Shown piece by piece: positions 42,645 to 53,796 of a stretch of DNA of 64,000 nt (positions are counted from its first letter, which is position 1; each line of letters opens with the position of its first letter). A program made the position numbers and the translations under genes. This DNA comes from Azorinus chamasolen. Its lineage: Eukaryota; Mollusca; Bivalvia; Cardiida; Solecurtidae. The notes beneath the pieces were generated by a model, which saw only the letters and a list, made by a program, of their open reading frames with translations, was not told the DNA's origin and did not search any database. The stretch covers positions 41,180,192-41,244,191 of the forward strand of contig OY755251.1 of the NCBI GenBank assembly GCA_963576725.1, read 5' to 3'.

Positions 42645-43290
42645 TCGGTGGGGACATTCTAAGTTCCTGCTTCATAGTTCCGAGTTCAAAGTTTCGAGAT
42701 CCAAGTTCCAGGTTCCAGGTTCCGACTTCCATGTTCCGACTTCCAAGTTCCATGTTCCGACTTCTAAGTTCCAAGTCCCATGTTACGACTTCCATACTCC
42801 ATGTTCCGACTTCCAAGTTCCGACTTCAAAGTTCCAAGTTCCGACTTCCAACTTCCAACTTCCACCTTCCACCTTCCGACTTGGAAGTCGGTACTAAGAA
42901 GTAGGAATTTAGAACTCGGGAGTAAATAATAAACAATAACCATAAAGCAAATTATCTTGGAAGTAAGAACTTGGAAGACGGACGTTTGAAGTAGAAATTT
43001 AGAATGTCACCACCAGTTCCAAGTTTCGAGTTCCAACTTCCAGTCGCGGAAGTTGGGACTTGGAACATGGAAGTCGGAACTTGGAAGTCGGAACTTGGAA
43101 CATGTAAGTCGGAACATGGAAGTCGGAACTTGGAACTTGGAAGAAGTCGGGACTAAGAAGTAGGAACTTTGAACTCGGGCGTAAACAATACAAAATAACC
43201 ATATAGCAAATTATCTTGGAAGTAAGAAGTAAGAAATTGGAAGACGGAAGCTTGAAGTAGGAATCTAGAATGTCACTACCGGACTTTCGT
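42645..43290. repeat. GGAA/TTCC tract, strand-switching, duplicated
   Basis: To about 42885 the top strand is built of GTTCCGACTTCCAAGTTCC words; from 43035 to 43150 it is the complement (GGAACTTGGAAGTCGG). A unit of about 125 bp (ACTAAGAAGTAGGAA to AGAATGTCAC) occurs at 42892-43012 and 43150-43278. Arms of opposite strand bias can pair. No known family. Confidence 0.85.
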
Positions 43291-43294
43291 AGAG

Positions 43295-43975
43295 CAGTGT
43301 TACAGGTTGACTGGTGTTTAGTAGAAGAAAGGTAGTTACAAACACTCTTGTAATATGACGACGGTTCTGCACTTGTATCCGGCAAGAGTTTGACTAATGT
43401 AGAAAGATCTTTATCTGAGGGATTCACCTTCGTAATTCATTGTTCATCAAGAATAAGCCAAGCCATTATTGCATTTCAGTAAAAGTGGGTCCATTGTTGT
43501 TGGTGCAAAACACAAAACTGAATAAACCACACCTGGCAAGTATCTTGGGTCATTAAATTAGTTCGAAAGAGCATGAATATTAATATTTTCTATACCGTAA
43601 GAGAGGTATTCAAAGGCAATACATGAAAACCACCTGTCTGTTTCTGTCATCACCATCTGCTCCTTCCGTTTACAATTACAATAATTTCAGTGGCATACAA
43701 TATGAACTGTAGTTTTCATGACGACATATACAAAACATGCTACATACACCAAACATGCATCTATATGGCCAGTTCAGTAACATAAATAAAGGATAACATA
43801 TGATATACGCATGCGTCCAATCCAGTTTTTACGACCGTGTATGCAATGATAGTGTTGTGACTTAACATGGCATATAAATGTATAAGACCTTTGTTCAAAT
43901 ACATTTTAAGTATGATAAAAAGATACCCCGATGCGAAAAGTAATGTCTGCTCAAATCTGCATCTAATTAATTCTT
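43295..43975. other. Nothing recognised
   Basis: AT-rich unique-looking sequence. Confidence 0.45.
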
Positions 43976-43980
43976 AACTA

Positions 43981-44141
43981 CAGTAAAACCTCCATAACGG
44001 TTAAAGGCAGGTGTTTGCTTAAAGCATTGTGAAAGTAAAACAGAACGCTCCTATAGAAGCGTTCTTTTTTACTTTCACTTGCTTTAAGTAGCCACCTGCC
44101 CTAGATACCAACTAATTAAGACAATTTAGTGGCTTTTACTG
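43981..44141 (+). mobile_element. Family B MITE, short
   Basis: CAGTAAAACCTCCATAACGG and TTTAGTGGCTTTTACTG. Core CAGAACGCTCCTATAGAAGC and GTTCTTTTTTACTTTCAC. Shortened outside the hairpin compared with 7184. Confidence 0.8.
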
Positions 44142-44194
44142 TGCATCCGATTTCGATGAAGTGTGAATTAGTGAATGAGTATTAACCGGCTTGG

Positions 44195-44320
44195 ACCTTG
44201 ACCCCGAGGTTATAAAACCTTTTGCTTGAGTCTGAGATGATTCTCAAGCACCTGGTTGGTAAGATACTTGAGAAAGATCTCAGACTAAGACTCAGGCTCA
44301 GACTCCGAAGTGTTATAGCA
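44195..44320. repeat. Imperfect palindrome
   Basis: GCTTGAGTCTGAGATGATTC and TCAAGCAC mirror CTTGAGAAAGATCTCAGAC and TAAGACTCA. Family A hairpin remnants follow at 44320-44365 and 44430-44490. Confidence 0.55.
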
Positions 44321-44879
44321 TTGGACCCAAAAGAGACCCCCGGATTCATCTGGATCCAAGCTGTTTTTGAAAACGTGTCAAGCCGCATATAGACGGGAAA
44401 CGGTGAACTCCCTTGCTGCAAATGTCGCATTGGTTTGGATCTAGAGGAAACCGAGACTCGTGTAGCCTCACCAGGATCCAACCGGTTTGTTACTGTAATG
44501 ATGGTTTTGAAAGTAAATGGGAGAAAATCAAAGAAACGAACATTGTAGCAGACGACACTTGTTGAAGACGACAATATTTGGCAGCGAAATACATGTAGTT
44601 AAACCCGTCTTTGCTTTATGGTGTGACATTGACAATATTGATTTTTCACATGCGTTCGCATGTTTCCTTCCGTTGAACAAATGTATAGTGTCAGAATTTA
44701 TTTCCTGGTAGGAAGACCTCTACAACAATATCAACAGAAAGTAATATGACCCATATAACAACATCCACACAAAGTAATATGACAACTATGTAAAACTAAT
44801 AGATGGATGGTCGTATTAGCACTGTGCAATCATAATCAACTTTGGGAAAACACTACCTTCTCCTGTTGGTTTACTCCAT

Positions 44880-45085
44880 AAATACGCCTTTCTACGCCTA
44901 TGCCAGAGTATCAACAGATCAGATGGCTCCTGAAGAAACCGTCTGATCGGGGTCTACTCTGTTTATGAAGTAATATAGACATGATTCTACAAGTTCTGCC
45001 ATTGCCAAACTTGACCATGCCCATTATCAAAAACAGTGGATGTTTGTGTCAGTATTTCATACATGAATATTCAAGGAGTAAAGGG
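44880..45085 (-). mobile_element. Hairpin C MITE, array-free
   Basis: CAGATCAGATGGCTCCTGAA and ACCGTCTGATCGGGGTCTAC. Flank GATTCTACAAGTTCTGCCAT, ATACATGAATATTCAAGGAG. It shows the ancestral form of the segment arrayed at 35740. Confidence 0.7.
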
Positions 45086-45389
45086 CTAATACTTTGGGTG
45101 TCTCATTGTGTTCGTCTGCAAACATTGTCGTTTTCTTTAAGTTTCATAGACTGGATGTGTCCTTCAATTTAACAGGAACATCAGATAGTTTTATATCCCG
45201 ACAAGAAGCCGATGGACATGGCGTCTTGTCTCAATCCAAACTATTTGCACAAGTAACCACATATTCATCAATAGCAGTGAGGCGTTTTATCGTTTTCGGG
45301 GCTAACATGGCGGTGAAAGAGTAAAATAAAATAAAGGACGTCACTGCAACTACCTTTAGTTGTTTGGCTGCCAATGTCGCATCTATGAT

Positions 45390-45460
45390 TACCCATGAAA
45401 ACAGTTTGGATTCAGATGGGACGCCGAGTAAGGATTCAAACTGTTTGCTGGTGTGGAAAT
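45390..45460 (+). mobile_element. Family A hairpin, internally deleted
   Basis: CAGTTTGGATTCAGATGGGA and CGCCGAGTAAGGATTCAAAC: the right GACGCC arm is deleted but the outer arms still pair. Confidence 0.65.
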
Positions 45461-45829
45461 GGTTTAAAAGGGAAAACGGGCAAATTAAACATATGGAGCA
45501 GGTACACATGTAGCAGACGACAAAATTTGCACACGAAATGTTTGGCAGCGATATAGTTTGCACGTTAAAGTCTAACATGCAGTGACATAGCCTAATATTG
45601 TCATTTCGCCAGTAAACCCTATGTTACGACCACTAGAACCATACTTTGTAACCACTCTTCAGAGTCGTACAGTTTGGTGAAGAAGTAAAGGTGATATCAT
45701 TTACTGGCATGTTTAATGTACGTATATTGTCTACAATGCTGCTTACGTATATTGCAAATGGCGATAGTATGGATTTGATTATTGTTGAAATATTTCTATT
45801 GATTCAACAGGCGTGTGGATTTTGTTCCG

Positions 45830-45895
45830 TGTGCTACACGGCGTTACGAGTGTGCTACACGGCGTTACGAGTGTGCTACACGGCGTTACGAGCAT
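45830..45895 (+). repeat. 21-bp repeat, 3 copies
   Basis: GTGTGCTACACGGCGTTACG plus A. GTGTGCTACAC is itself a short palindrome. Confidence 0.9.
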
Positions 45896-45944
45896 CTTCT
45901 TGCAATATCAACCCTTATCCAGCCGTAAACACGGTGTATACTTA

Positions 45945-46390
45945 AACTTATATGTTGCCATTTAATTTAAATATATTTTATTTCTCATAGTAGAAGGAGA
46001 CTGTGTAAGTACATGTATACATATGTTGCTTTATCTTAACGATGCTATTCATAAACTACCATATTGCTGAGAACCCAACAACATTAAATAAATGTAGAAA
46101 TTCAGACAACCGCAATGCATCTTCATGTTATTTAACTTTTAGCTTGCTGAGCGGAATTCCCCAGAAGCAAATCAGCTTATCTTGGTTTTAGTTTCAAAAA
46201 CGAATTCAAGGTGTCAAACAGTAAATCGATTTCACATCTGGATCCAAACTGTTTGTAAATTGTATAACATTTTCACAAATAGCATCCTTGAGCTTAACAT
46301 CGTATGTTTAACCCTATCAACACTGACGTTCATTGTGGAATAGTTCATCATTGTTTTCTGGTAGAGTCCATATAGTATAAAAGGTGAAAT
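45945..46390. other. No gene; family A right-half relic
   Basis: CATCTGGATCCAAACTGTTT near 46228 is a family A right arm, with the left arm eroded. Confidence 0.4.
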
Positions 46391-46465
46391 TTTGAATAGT
46401 GTATATCCTGATCGAGGGCTCCTCTAGGATCTCTCTGACCGAATTTACACTGTTTGCAAATGACA
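46390..46465 (+). mobile_element. Hairpin C, imperfect
   Basis: AGTGTATATCCTGATCGAGG, CTCCTCTAGGATCTCTCTG and CCGAATTTACACTGTTTGC. Confidence 0.6.
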
Positions 46466-46716
46466 GATAAGAGGGCTTTCCGACGACCCTTGTAAATGAA
46501 CAATGGTTGGGTTTTAGAATGTTGGCGAGTTTACCGTACATTTTATGTGACTAAATGAGTAAAATTATATTACATATACTTCGATTAGTCCACCACTGGA
46601 GTAAGATCTGGTATTTATACCCGTAGATGTACATAATCCATTTGCCCAAACTTTTCTGACATTTAATCAGTTCTCCCCACCACTTTATAAAGCTGAATGT
46701 ACTTTCAGAGCTACAT

Positions 46717-46905
46717 ATAAAGATGCGTACCCAAATAATAAATCACCACTTCTCCACCAAACCCTATACTGTTACCACTCTTTAGAATCTGCTCGAAGAG
46801 ACAATTCTAAAGAGTGGTCACAGTATTGGTTTTGGTGGAGAAATAAAGGAGTTATTCTTGAAAATGTTTAAATATACACATCTTATCTGGACCTCTGAAA
46901 GTCTT
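46717..46905 (+). mobile_element. Family D palindrome, best copy
   Basis: CACCAAACCCTATACTGTTA and CCACTCTTTAGAATCTGCTC mirror GAGACAATTCTAAAGAGTGG and TCACAGTATTGGTTTTGGTG. Tail GAGTTATTCTTGAAAATGTT. A hairpin C variant follows at 46940-47000. Confidence 0.85.
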
Positions 46906-46999
46906 TTTGTGATAACTTGGAATTAGACTGGCATAGTAGTGTAGACCCTCAGCAATCTGCTCCTTGAGCAGTCTGGGTATGCACTATTCGTATATGATG

Positions 47000-47560
47000 T
47001 TGCGTCACCTCCAAATGAGAAAATTAGATTTGGGCGAGTTCACCATTTATAATATACAATCAAAGTACTGACAGTACTGAAGGTTTCGGAAATAATATAT
47101 ATTATATTGATTGTTTGCTGTGGATTTTTGTGAAAATCATGTCAGTAGTTTGGAAGACATTGAAAGAATTGTTTTATGAACATGTCACACACAGGGCGAT
47201 TCCAATAGCTCAACTTGCCACTTTGTGCCAATAGAGCCAAAATTGATAGTTTAATGTAGTAAAGAGCCATCGCTCCATTATTTGAAAGTAAGGGTCATAC
47301 TTCTGCTACTATCTGATGGATCAGAACAGTAATTAACATGCATCATTCACTTATCCATATATACACTTCCACCAATTTTAGACATATTCCTTATGATTCT
47401 AAATACCCTACAAATAATTGCCAAATATACTGTGGGGTGATATTAACAATATGACAAATTATAAAGTGACAAATATATTTCAACTTAGCATGGCAGGATA
47501 CAACAGTGAAAATAAAATTAACTAGAAAATTGTTTCCAAGACACTGATGCACCCCTCCCC
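47000..47560. other. Nothing recognised
   Basis: AT-rich, without supported features. Confidence 0.45.
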
Positions 47561-47593
47561 TAACAATAGTGTCTCTATATCAAGCACTTTTGA

Positions 47594-47840
47594 CTATGTG
47601 TTATATAGTGAAGAAAATTTCAGAGTCCCATAACTGTGGTAAAATGGTCAGAGCAATAATTACATTCTTTAAGAAAATCTTCACATCAAGGTTGACAGCT
47701 TATCATGGGTGAAAATTTGAAGTAAAACCTCTCATTGGTATATGGGTTGTTAGACACATACTATTGTTTCACTTTATAGTATATAGTGAAGACGATTTCA
47801 GGGTTTCATATCGGGTACAATTGGTCTGAGCAAAAATAAG
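47594..47840 (+). repeat. Two diverged copies of a ~65-bp segment
   Basis: TATATAGTGAAGAAAATTTC, CATAACTGTGGTAAAATGG, TCAGAGCAA at 47594-47664 recur as TATATAGTGAAGACGATTTC and TCTGAGCAA at 47775-47838. Confidence 0.55.
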
Positions 47841-47984
47841 CCTCTCTATGCTTTTGCAAACGGAAAAGACCCTGAAGTTCATAGAATAGTTTATCCATGC
47901 CTATACGTTGTCTTTTGTGTGATTGCATTGTATTTTCTTACATTTTCCTGAGGAGACTGCGAGTGTGAGTATGTGCAGGGCCAA

Positions 47985-48165
47985 TTTGTTAGTATGTGCT
48001 GCAAACAATACAGACCTCGATCAGTTACCACAACTGGTCAGGGTCTTCGCTATTTGCAGCATCATACATGTAACAAGTATATCAATAAATGACATAATTA
48101 AAAATAAATTATAGTCATACATGTAAATTACAGTTAGTGCTGTAAACACTACAGTCCCTGATCAG
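47985..48165 (+). mobile_element. Hairpin C variants
   Basis: TGCTGCAAACAATACAGACC and GGTCAGGGTCTTCGCTATTT pair (47997-48056). GTGCTGTAAACACTACAGTC with CCTGATCAGTAACC at 48137 is a left half only. Confidence 0.5.
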
Positions 48166-48259
48166 TAACCGGCGTCATAGAAATAAATGATATGAATTAG
48201 AAATAAATTATATACATTACTATAAGATACTATAAGACACTATAAGATACTATAAGCCT

Positions 48260-48925
48260 GACACGTAAATCAATAAATGATGAAATGTATATGAATTAAG
48301 AGATAAGAAAGTGTTTTGTCACATTTTGTTTGCCTTTCTCCTTTTTTCCTTTTAATGATTTTTTCAGCGGATAGCTGTCTATTTTCATTCTTGTTCTAGT
48401 TTTCCACCAGTCAGGAACTATGTTACATTGCAATTTGCATATGATCCACTAGTATTTTGTAGTAAACTGTGATTTCATTAGTTAATGCCTAAACTGGCAT
48501 ACAGCCTTTTACAATGCCCCTACACATGGCTAAACTCAAAGTACAAAATCCAGATACAGTCATCTAATGTGATGAAAATCCTGGGGTCGTTCTTACGACC
48601 TGGTAGTTATTTCAAAACACCATGCTTATGATAATTAGCTACTTCGCAAGCCGAAAACCATGTAGTCGGTCCATATTAACCTAACCACAGCAAATGTAAT
48701 GCATTGTTATACAGACCTTTTCTATAAACTTCTCAGAGTTCAGTCAAAACGCCATATAATACAAAAAAATCAAATTTACGCTTATATTTAGTATGGAAGT
48801 CTGTCGAAAGTTCTGTTCTTAAAATGGATGCTAATGGGAAATTCCCCAGTAAATAAAAATAGACGTATACGATGATAATAACCGATGTCTCCGAAAGCAG
48901 TTGGCATATTCAACCCTTTCCCTCA
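48260..48925. other. Nothing recognised
   Basis: AT-rich, without supported features. Confidence 0.45.
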
Positions 48926-49030
48926 TATATACCCTATAAAAGCCGTCTGATCAGGGTCTGCTCTGTTTGCTAATGGAATATATGTTCATATACTTTGTAA
49001 AATGGCTACAATGTTCCAACTTACATATAG
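48915..49030 (-). mobile_element. Hairpin C / family G fragment, reverse
   Basis: AACCCTTTCCCTCATATATA, AGCCGTCTGATCAGGGTCTG, then TTTGTAAAATGGCTACAATG and TTCCAACTT, the reverse of family G. Confidence 0.6.
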
Positions 49031-49382
49031 GGCAAATCGGCGTTTGTAAACAACCCTATCGATTTTACGCATGCGCAATTAACTGGTGGGCAAAAACACC
49101 AGTAACAACCTATGTATCCCTATGTATAGGCTAAGCAATAGTTAGCCTACACATCATTTAACGGCTGTGAATTGTTGGTTTCTCTTCATTTACTATATCC
49201 TTTGACTATAATGACAATTTTGTTTTAGTTTCGAAGGGAAGATACAGCAAGAAGCTTGAATTAATCGGCCTAAAGGAGTGCCCTATAAATTACCAGCTGA
49301 ACTTTGAAAAAAGAACGATCCATTAATCTGGTCTTTCTGTAAAATGGGAGACATTCTTATTTATTTGTTGGACATGCCTGAT

Positions 49383-49497
49383 ATGTCGAATAATTAAGAT
49401 CAACAGTATATAAAATTTCGACTCTCGTTTTATGTTAATAAATTCTAGATATTAAGATATACAGTCTCATGGCGTTCATTTGGGTGTTGTAAAATCT
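49383..49497 (+). repeat. Dispersed repeat N, right part
   Basis: TGTCGAATAATTAAGATCAA, GACTCTCGTTTTATG, TCATGGCGTTCATTTGGGTG match 56500-56608. Confidence 0.75.
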
Positions 49498-49499
49498 CT

Positions 49500-49560
49500 T
49501 TCTGGCATCGGTACAGTACCGTAGCAGATCTAGTAAAAGTATTTTAGAATAGATCTAGAT
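49500..49560 (+). repeat. Short segment shared in reverse with 26535-26590
   Basis: GGTACAGTACCGTAGCAGAT and AGTAAAAGTATTTTAG correspond to the reverse of AGTAAAATACTTCTACTATA and GCTACGGTACTGTACG inside the 2.7-kb element. Confidence 0.5.
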
Positions 49561-49574
49561 CATATAAATCTAAT

Positions 49575-49753
49575 TAGAATAAAGGAGCATTTACTAGAGA
49601 AAAGGAATTTGTTTAGATGTTTTTTTAGTTTTGAAACCATTGTGATAATAGAGCATCTGCTCCTATGGAGCAAATTAATGCTCTATTTATCACAATAGTT
49701 TCAAGAAGTAACTATTACAGAGGCGCCAACAAGCGTCAATATGAGGGAATGGG
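49575..49753 (-). mobile_element. Family E MITE, left end lost
   Basis: AGCATTTACTAGAGAAAAGG, then GAAACCATTGTGATAATAGA and TCTATTTATCACAATAG. Right end ATGAGGGAATGGG and TTAA (49754). Confidence 0.7.
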
Positions 49754-49794
49754 TTAAGCCTTACCATCCTGTCAAAATAAGTCTGATCTATTAT

Positions 49795-49935
49795 ATTTTA
49801 ACCTACTTCCGATTTGTTCCAGCGTGGTAGAAACTAGTGACTGATTGTCAAACAGTTTGGTTCCAAATGAGACGCCGAGTTACTCAGCATATCATCTGGA
49901 TCCAAATTGTTTGACACTCGATCAGATGCAAGCCA
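49795..49935 (+). mobile_element. Family A MITE
   Basis: TACTTCCGATTTGTTCCAGC, AACAGTTTGGTTCCAAATG, AGACGCCGAGTTACTCAGC, CATCTGGATCCAAATTGTTT, GACACTCGATCAGATGC. Confidence 0.7.
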
Positions 49936-50090
49936 AGTCGTGCTTAGCATAATAGAATTAACGATTTTACCATTATCGTTGAATGAGAACACTGGTCTAG
50001 ATTGGACCCCCGGATGATTCTGACCATTACTTGGTCAGTACCAAACATATACCAGAAATGTCTGATTTATAAAAACCCTAATTTCCTTAA

Positions 50091-50237
50091 CCCTTTCCCA
50101 GTTCTATGTTTATTCCAAATTTCAATACCTACTGAATATTCATGGACAAAATAGTTACAATGAAATATGAAAAGTGGAAATTAGTAGCCATTTAAGAAAG
50201 TAAAGAAAATAATAAATCAAAAACAAAGAAAGAGTAG

Positions 50238-50239
<2 letters not shown>
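50091..50239 (+). mobile_element. Family G MITE, left half
   Basis: TTAA (50087), CCCTTTCCCAGTTCTATG, TCAATACCTACTGAATATTC, AAAAGTGGAAATTAGTAGCC. Cut at the (AT)n tract. The variant AAAGTGGAAATTAG is shared only with 52150, so these two are sister copies. Confidence 0.75.

Positions 50240-50298
<59 letters not shown>
50239..50298 (+). repeat. (AT)n microsatellite, about 29 dinucleotides
   Basis: An uninterrupted AT run after GAGTAGCC. Confidence 0.97.
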
Positions 50299-50301
<3 letters not shown>

Positions 50302-50806
50302 CATAAGTGTGTTTGTCAAAATACCTAGGGTAGTTAGGGTATCACTGGTAAATCTCTGAAATACATCCAAAAGTATAGATTTGTCCCCTTTTACAATACA
50401 GTAAAACCCCTCTTAACCCGACTTCTAGTAGATAAGAATTTAGATATTTTTAGGCAGGTGGCTGCTTAATGCAGGGTGAAAGTCATGCCGAGGAGCTTTC
50501 TGCATGATTTTCATCCTGCATTAAGCTGCCACCTGTCTCCAGGACTGATATTTATACTGAATTTAACGTCTGGTTTAGAGGGGTTTTACCGTACATGTAT
50601 TTTTTAAATTCTATTTCTTTCATACCAGATCTTATAATACATCAGGAAACATTGTAATTTCGCAATGGAATCGAATTTCTGCATTTGAATTTCCGTTCTA
50701 CCCCAGAAATAATACCATTGATGTTCGATATTTCACAGTAGTTCACACAATGTCGACAGTGTATCGAAATATCAACCGTGGCTGTTATAATCAAATAATT
50801 ATTTTC
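50298..50806 (+). repeat. Local duplication, copy 1 (contains a family B MITE)
   Basis: Matches 52475-53027 almost base for base, including the family B MITE at 50399-50591 (CAGTAAAACCCCTCTTAACC to GGGGTTTTACCG). It lacks about 35 bases present at 52826-52860. Duplication happened after the MITE inserted. Confidence 0.9.
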
Positions 50807-51011
50807 GGTTATGTGTCCATTATTATTATTATGTGTACCTCCAACAATTCTATAATGTTCTGCAAAAATCTAACAATTATGTTACTTTGGTCTACCTAAC
50901 TATTACAACGCTGAATTGTTCAAATGGGATGTTCCAAAATTCAAACAAGTCAAACTAAAATGAGCTTATGGTTAATAGTTAGGAACTTTCCAAACAAAAG
51001 TGTAACATGAC

Positions 51012-51080
51012 AAACAGTGCAGATCCTGATTAGAGGGCTCCTCTATGAGCCTTCTTACCTGGGTCTCATCTGTTTGCAAA
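51012..51080 (+). mobile_element. Hairpin C
   Basis: CAAACAGTGCAGATCCTGAT, GGCTCCTCTATGAGCC, TTACCTGGGTCTCATCTGTT. Confidence 0.7.
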
Positions 51081-51119
51081 GGACATAAGTGACTAGGCAA
51101 AAAGGGCATTTAACTCAGA

Positions 51120-51210
51120 ATCCGACAACCATATATCGGACTTCTGTAAATACCACAGGAAGGGTATGAGACTTTCAGAATCCGACGACCTTATGTCGGA
51201 CTTCTGTTGT
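51120..51210 (+). repeat. Short direct repeat
   Basis: CAGAATCCGACAACCATATA and TCGGACTTCTGTAAA recur as CAGAATCCGACGACCTTATG and TCGGACTTCTGTTG. Confidence 0.75.
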
Positions 51211-51404
51211 AAAAAGACACCATGCAGTTTGAACAATGGCGTTTGGATTGACAGTAGGTCATTCGTAAAATCTATTCATTTTATGCTTAGAGATTTCATG
51301 AAAAATGGGTCTGTATAATTTGCATATTAAGTATGTACGTTCACAAGTCGTTGTTGCTTTTCACACCTTTGTAGCGTTTAAATAGAACCATGTAACACTT
51401 ATAT

Positions 51405-51495
51405 ATTGGGACCCAAGCGGTGGCCGAGGGGAAAGAGCTGCGTCTATGAATCTCTAGGTCCTTGGTTCTAATCCCGTCAAAACCAAATGCAAATA
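51405..51495 (+). pseudogene. tRNA-like Pol III head (SINE-like)
   Basis: GTGGCCGAGGGGAAAGAGC resembles an A box and D arm, GGTTCTAATCC a B box with the right spacing. The acceptor stem does not pair, and A/T-rich sequence with long T runs follows. Most likely a tRNA-derived SINE head or tRNA relic. Confidence 0.35.
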
Positions 51496-51654
51496 GAAAA
51501 AAGATTCTAATATATTTTTTATTCTTTATATTTTTTTATATTCTTTTCTCTAAATACATTTTAAAGCAAACAAACTAGAAAACATAAGCATGCCTCTTGA
51601 AACTTGCTATGGACTTTTTAAAGCATTATGCTATATTAACATACAGTCCTAGTG

Positions 51655-51810
51655 TCAATAGTATGCATTTCGATGAAACTTAGAGGCAGGATCCAGCATT
51701 TGTGCTAGGACAACTATGAATTCGAAAGTACCATGTTCAATTTAAAATTGTCACCTGCTCAATATTTTGTGTATTGCATATATAATTATGTATATTCAAT
51801 TAGGCTATGC
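51655..51810 (+). repeat. Dispersed repeat N, left part
   Basis: ATTTCGATGAAACTTAGAGG, CTATGAATTCGAAAGTACCA and AAAATTGTCACCTGCTCAAT, also at 56358-56500. Confidence 0.8.
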
Positions 51811-52075
51811 TTTGCATAGTTTTATTTTAAAATTGTCAAACATCTAGGATCCTGATCACAGACCGACACACACAATGTACAACTGGCAATTAGGTCACGA
51901 TAACCTGCATAATATTTGAAAACTAAGTTTGTTTCAAAAGGAATTACTGCACAGTTCAAACTGACTATAAAAAATCCCTAAGATCTGAACAATAATTACA
52001 TCATCAAAAACAATAGTTTAAAAAAGTACATGTATATAGACACAGAGCGCAAATGGAACGGATCCATGTAAGAAT

Positions 52076-52312
52076 CTTGATTCCTGTTCTGTTTATTCCA
52101 ATTTCAATACCTACTGAATATTCATGAACAAAATAGTTATAATGAAACATGAAAAGTGGAAATTAGTAGCCTTTTAAGAAAGTAAAGAAAATATCTTTCA
52201 AATTCCATTAGCCAACAGAGCAGACCCTGATCAGAAGACTCCTATAGGAGTCATCAGATCTGGGTCTACTCTGTTAACAAACGCGTGAAAAACATTTATA
52301 TGAAGGAAAGGA
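52076..52312 (+). mobile_element. Family G MITE with intact hairpin C
   Basis: CAATACCTACTGAATATTCA to AAAGAAAATATCTTTC, then GCCAACAGAGCAGACCCTGA, GACTCCTATAGGAGTC, CAGATCTGGGTCTACTCTG; ends TATGAAGGAAAGGA with TTAA at 52313. Confidence 0.8.
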
Positions 52313-52474
52313 TTAAGTGTTCTAGCACACAGTCTCTCCTCTCTACCAGTTTGTACAGCTGAATAAGTCAGTTTGGAAACATTTTTGCAACTTTAGATTA
52401 AACAGACATGGTAGCAAATAGTGAAAACCCTTCAAACGGGCCCATCAAGGAGGTGTTTGATCTGGGTCTGCACT

Positions 52475-53027
52475 ATTTGTATAAGTGTGTTTGTCAAAAT
52501 ACCTAGGGTAGTTAGGGTATCACTGGTAAATCTCTGAAATACATCCAAAAGTATAGATTTGTCCCCTTTTGCAATACAGTAAAACCCCTCTTAACCCGAC
52601 TTCTAGTAGATAAGAATTTAGAAACTTTTTAGGCAGGTGGCTGCTTAATGCAGGGTGAAAGTCATGCCGAAAGCTCCGGGAGGCTTTCTGCATGATTTTC
52701 ATCCTGCATTAAGCTGCCACCTGTCTCAAAGACCGATATTTATACTGAATTTAACGTCTGGTTTAGAGGGGTTTTACCGTACATGTATTTTTTAAATTAT
52801 ATTTCTTTCATACCAGATCTTACATGTAGCAACAACGTCGCACGACCATTGATAAAATATACATCAGGAAACATTGTAATGTCGCAATGGAATCGAATTT
52901 CTGCATTTGAATTTCCGTTCTACCCCAGAAATAATACCATTGATGTTCGATATTTCATAGTAGTTCACAAAATGTTGAAAGTGTATCGAAATATCAACCG
53001 TGGCTGTTATAATCAAATAATTCTTTT
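52475..53027 (+). repeat. Local duplication, copy 2 (contains a family B MITE)
   Basis: Counterpart of 50298-50806; the family B MITE is at 52577-52779 with core CGAAAGCTCCGGGAGGCTTT. A 111-codon frame begins at 52783 and ends at 53118, beyond the shared part; no domain is visible and I do not call it a gene. Confidence 0.9.
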
Positions 53028-53210
53028 CACCCAATTAAATATAATTATTCACATATTTCATGGATTTGGACGATATAATAGTTTAACAGATTTAAAACTA
53101 TACGTTAACCAATTTTAACTACTGTAGCAGCATAGCAAACAGTTATTTATCGAGAGTTTATGGATGCAAACACCTCGATCTAAAGCAGGCAAAGTGTTAA
53201 CCGACCTTAA

Positions 53211-53796
53211 CCATTTCCCTGGTCTATGTTTATTTCAACTTTCAATAATATCTACTTAATTAATATTTTGAGACAAAATAGATATAATGAAATATGGAAG
53301 GTGGAACATTGTAGCCATTTTTGAATCAGAAATTATATTAGCAAACAGAGCAGATGCTGATCAGACGGCTGGCCGCTCCTATATCGGAGCCGTCTAATCA
53401 GCGTCTGCTCTACATCTACATCTACATAATACACGCTGCCGTCATCCTTGACTACTATAGCTCGGTGGTGGTTTGCGTAAGAAAAGGGTAAAGAGAAGTA
53501 TTAGAACAGTAGACATCAGTAAAGTAAAGATAGAAGAAAAAAAGAAAGATTTGGCCCAGCGTTCGCTCCTCTATCCTTGACCTGTCTGGCTTCCGTGGAG
53601 GTACCAGGGCGCACAAAGTCCCCGCCAGCATAGCTCATGGATGTCCTAAGAGTGTACTTACATCGGCCGGCTAGTGTAATTAAACTGTGAATGACTGGAG
53701 CTCCTGTTTGAAGTGTACCAAACCAGGAGCCTCAGCGATGTTCGCTCTGTTTGCAAATGGGTGAAAACACATTTATAAATATGAAGGAAAGGGGGG
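53211..53796 (+). mobile_element. Family G MITE interrupted by a retroelement fragment
   Basis: TTAA at 53207 and 53797. Left half CATTTCCCTGGTCTATG to the hairpin GAGCCGTCTAATCAGCGTC; right half GCTCTGTTTGCAAATGGG and TATGAAGGAAAGGGGG. The two halves are separated by 53411-53745. Confidence 0.8.
53411..53745 (-). mobile_element. Retroelement 3' fragment, minus strand
   Basis: GC-richer than its surroundings and absent elsewhere in the window. On the minus strand it ends in tandem TAGATG (53411-53428 as TACATC on plus), the short-repeat tail of many LINEs and SINEs. It interrupts the family G MITE between GTCTGCTCT and TTCGCTCTG, possibly imperfect target copies. No usable frame. Could also be a SINE or LTR fragment. 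Confidence 0.55.

Noticed and set aside
45231..45578. 115-codon hydrophobic reverse frame
   Set aside because: It crosses a family A hairpin; no domain and no codon signature.
52783..53118. 111-codon frame within the local duplication
   Set aside because: No domain; it begins at the edge of a MITE and the sister copy carries a deletion of about 35 bases that breaks the frame.
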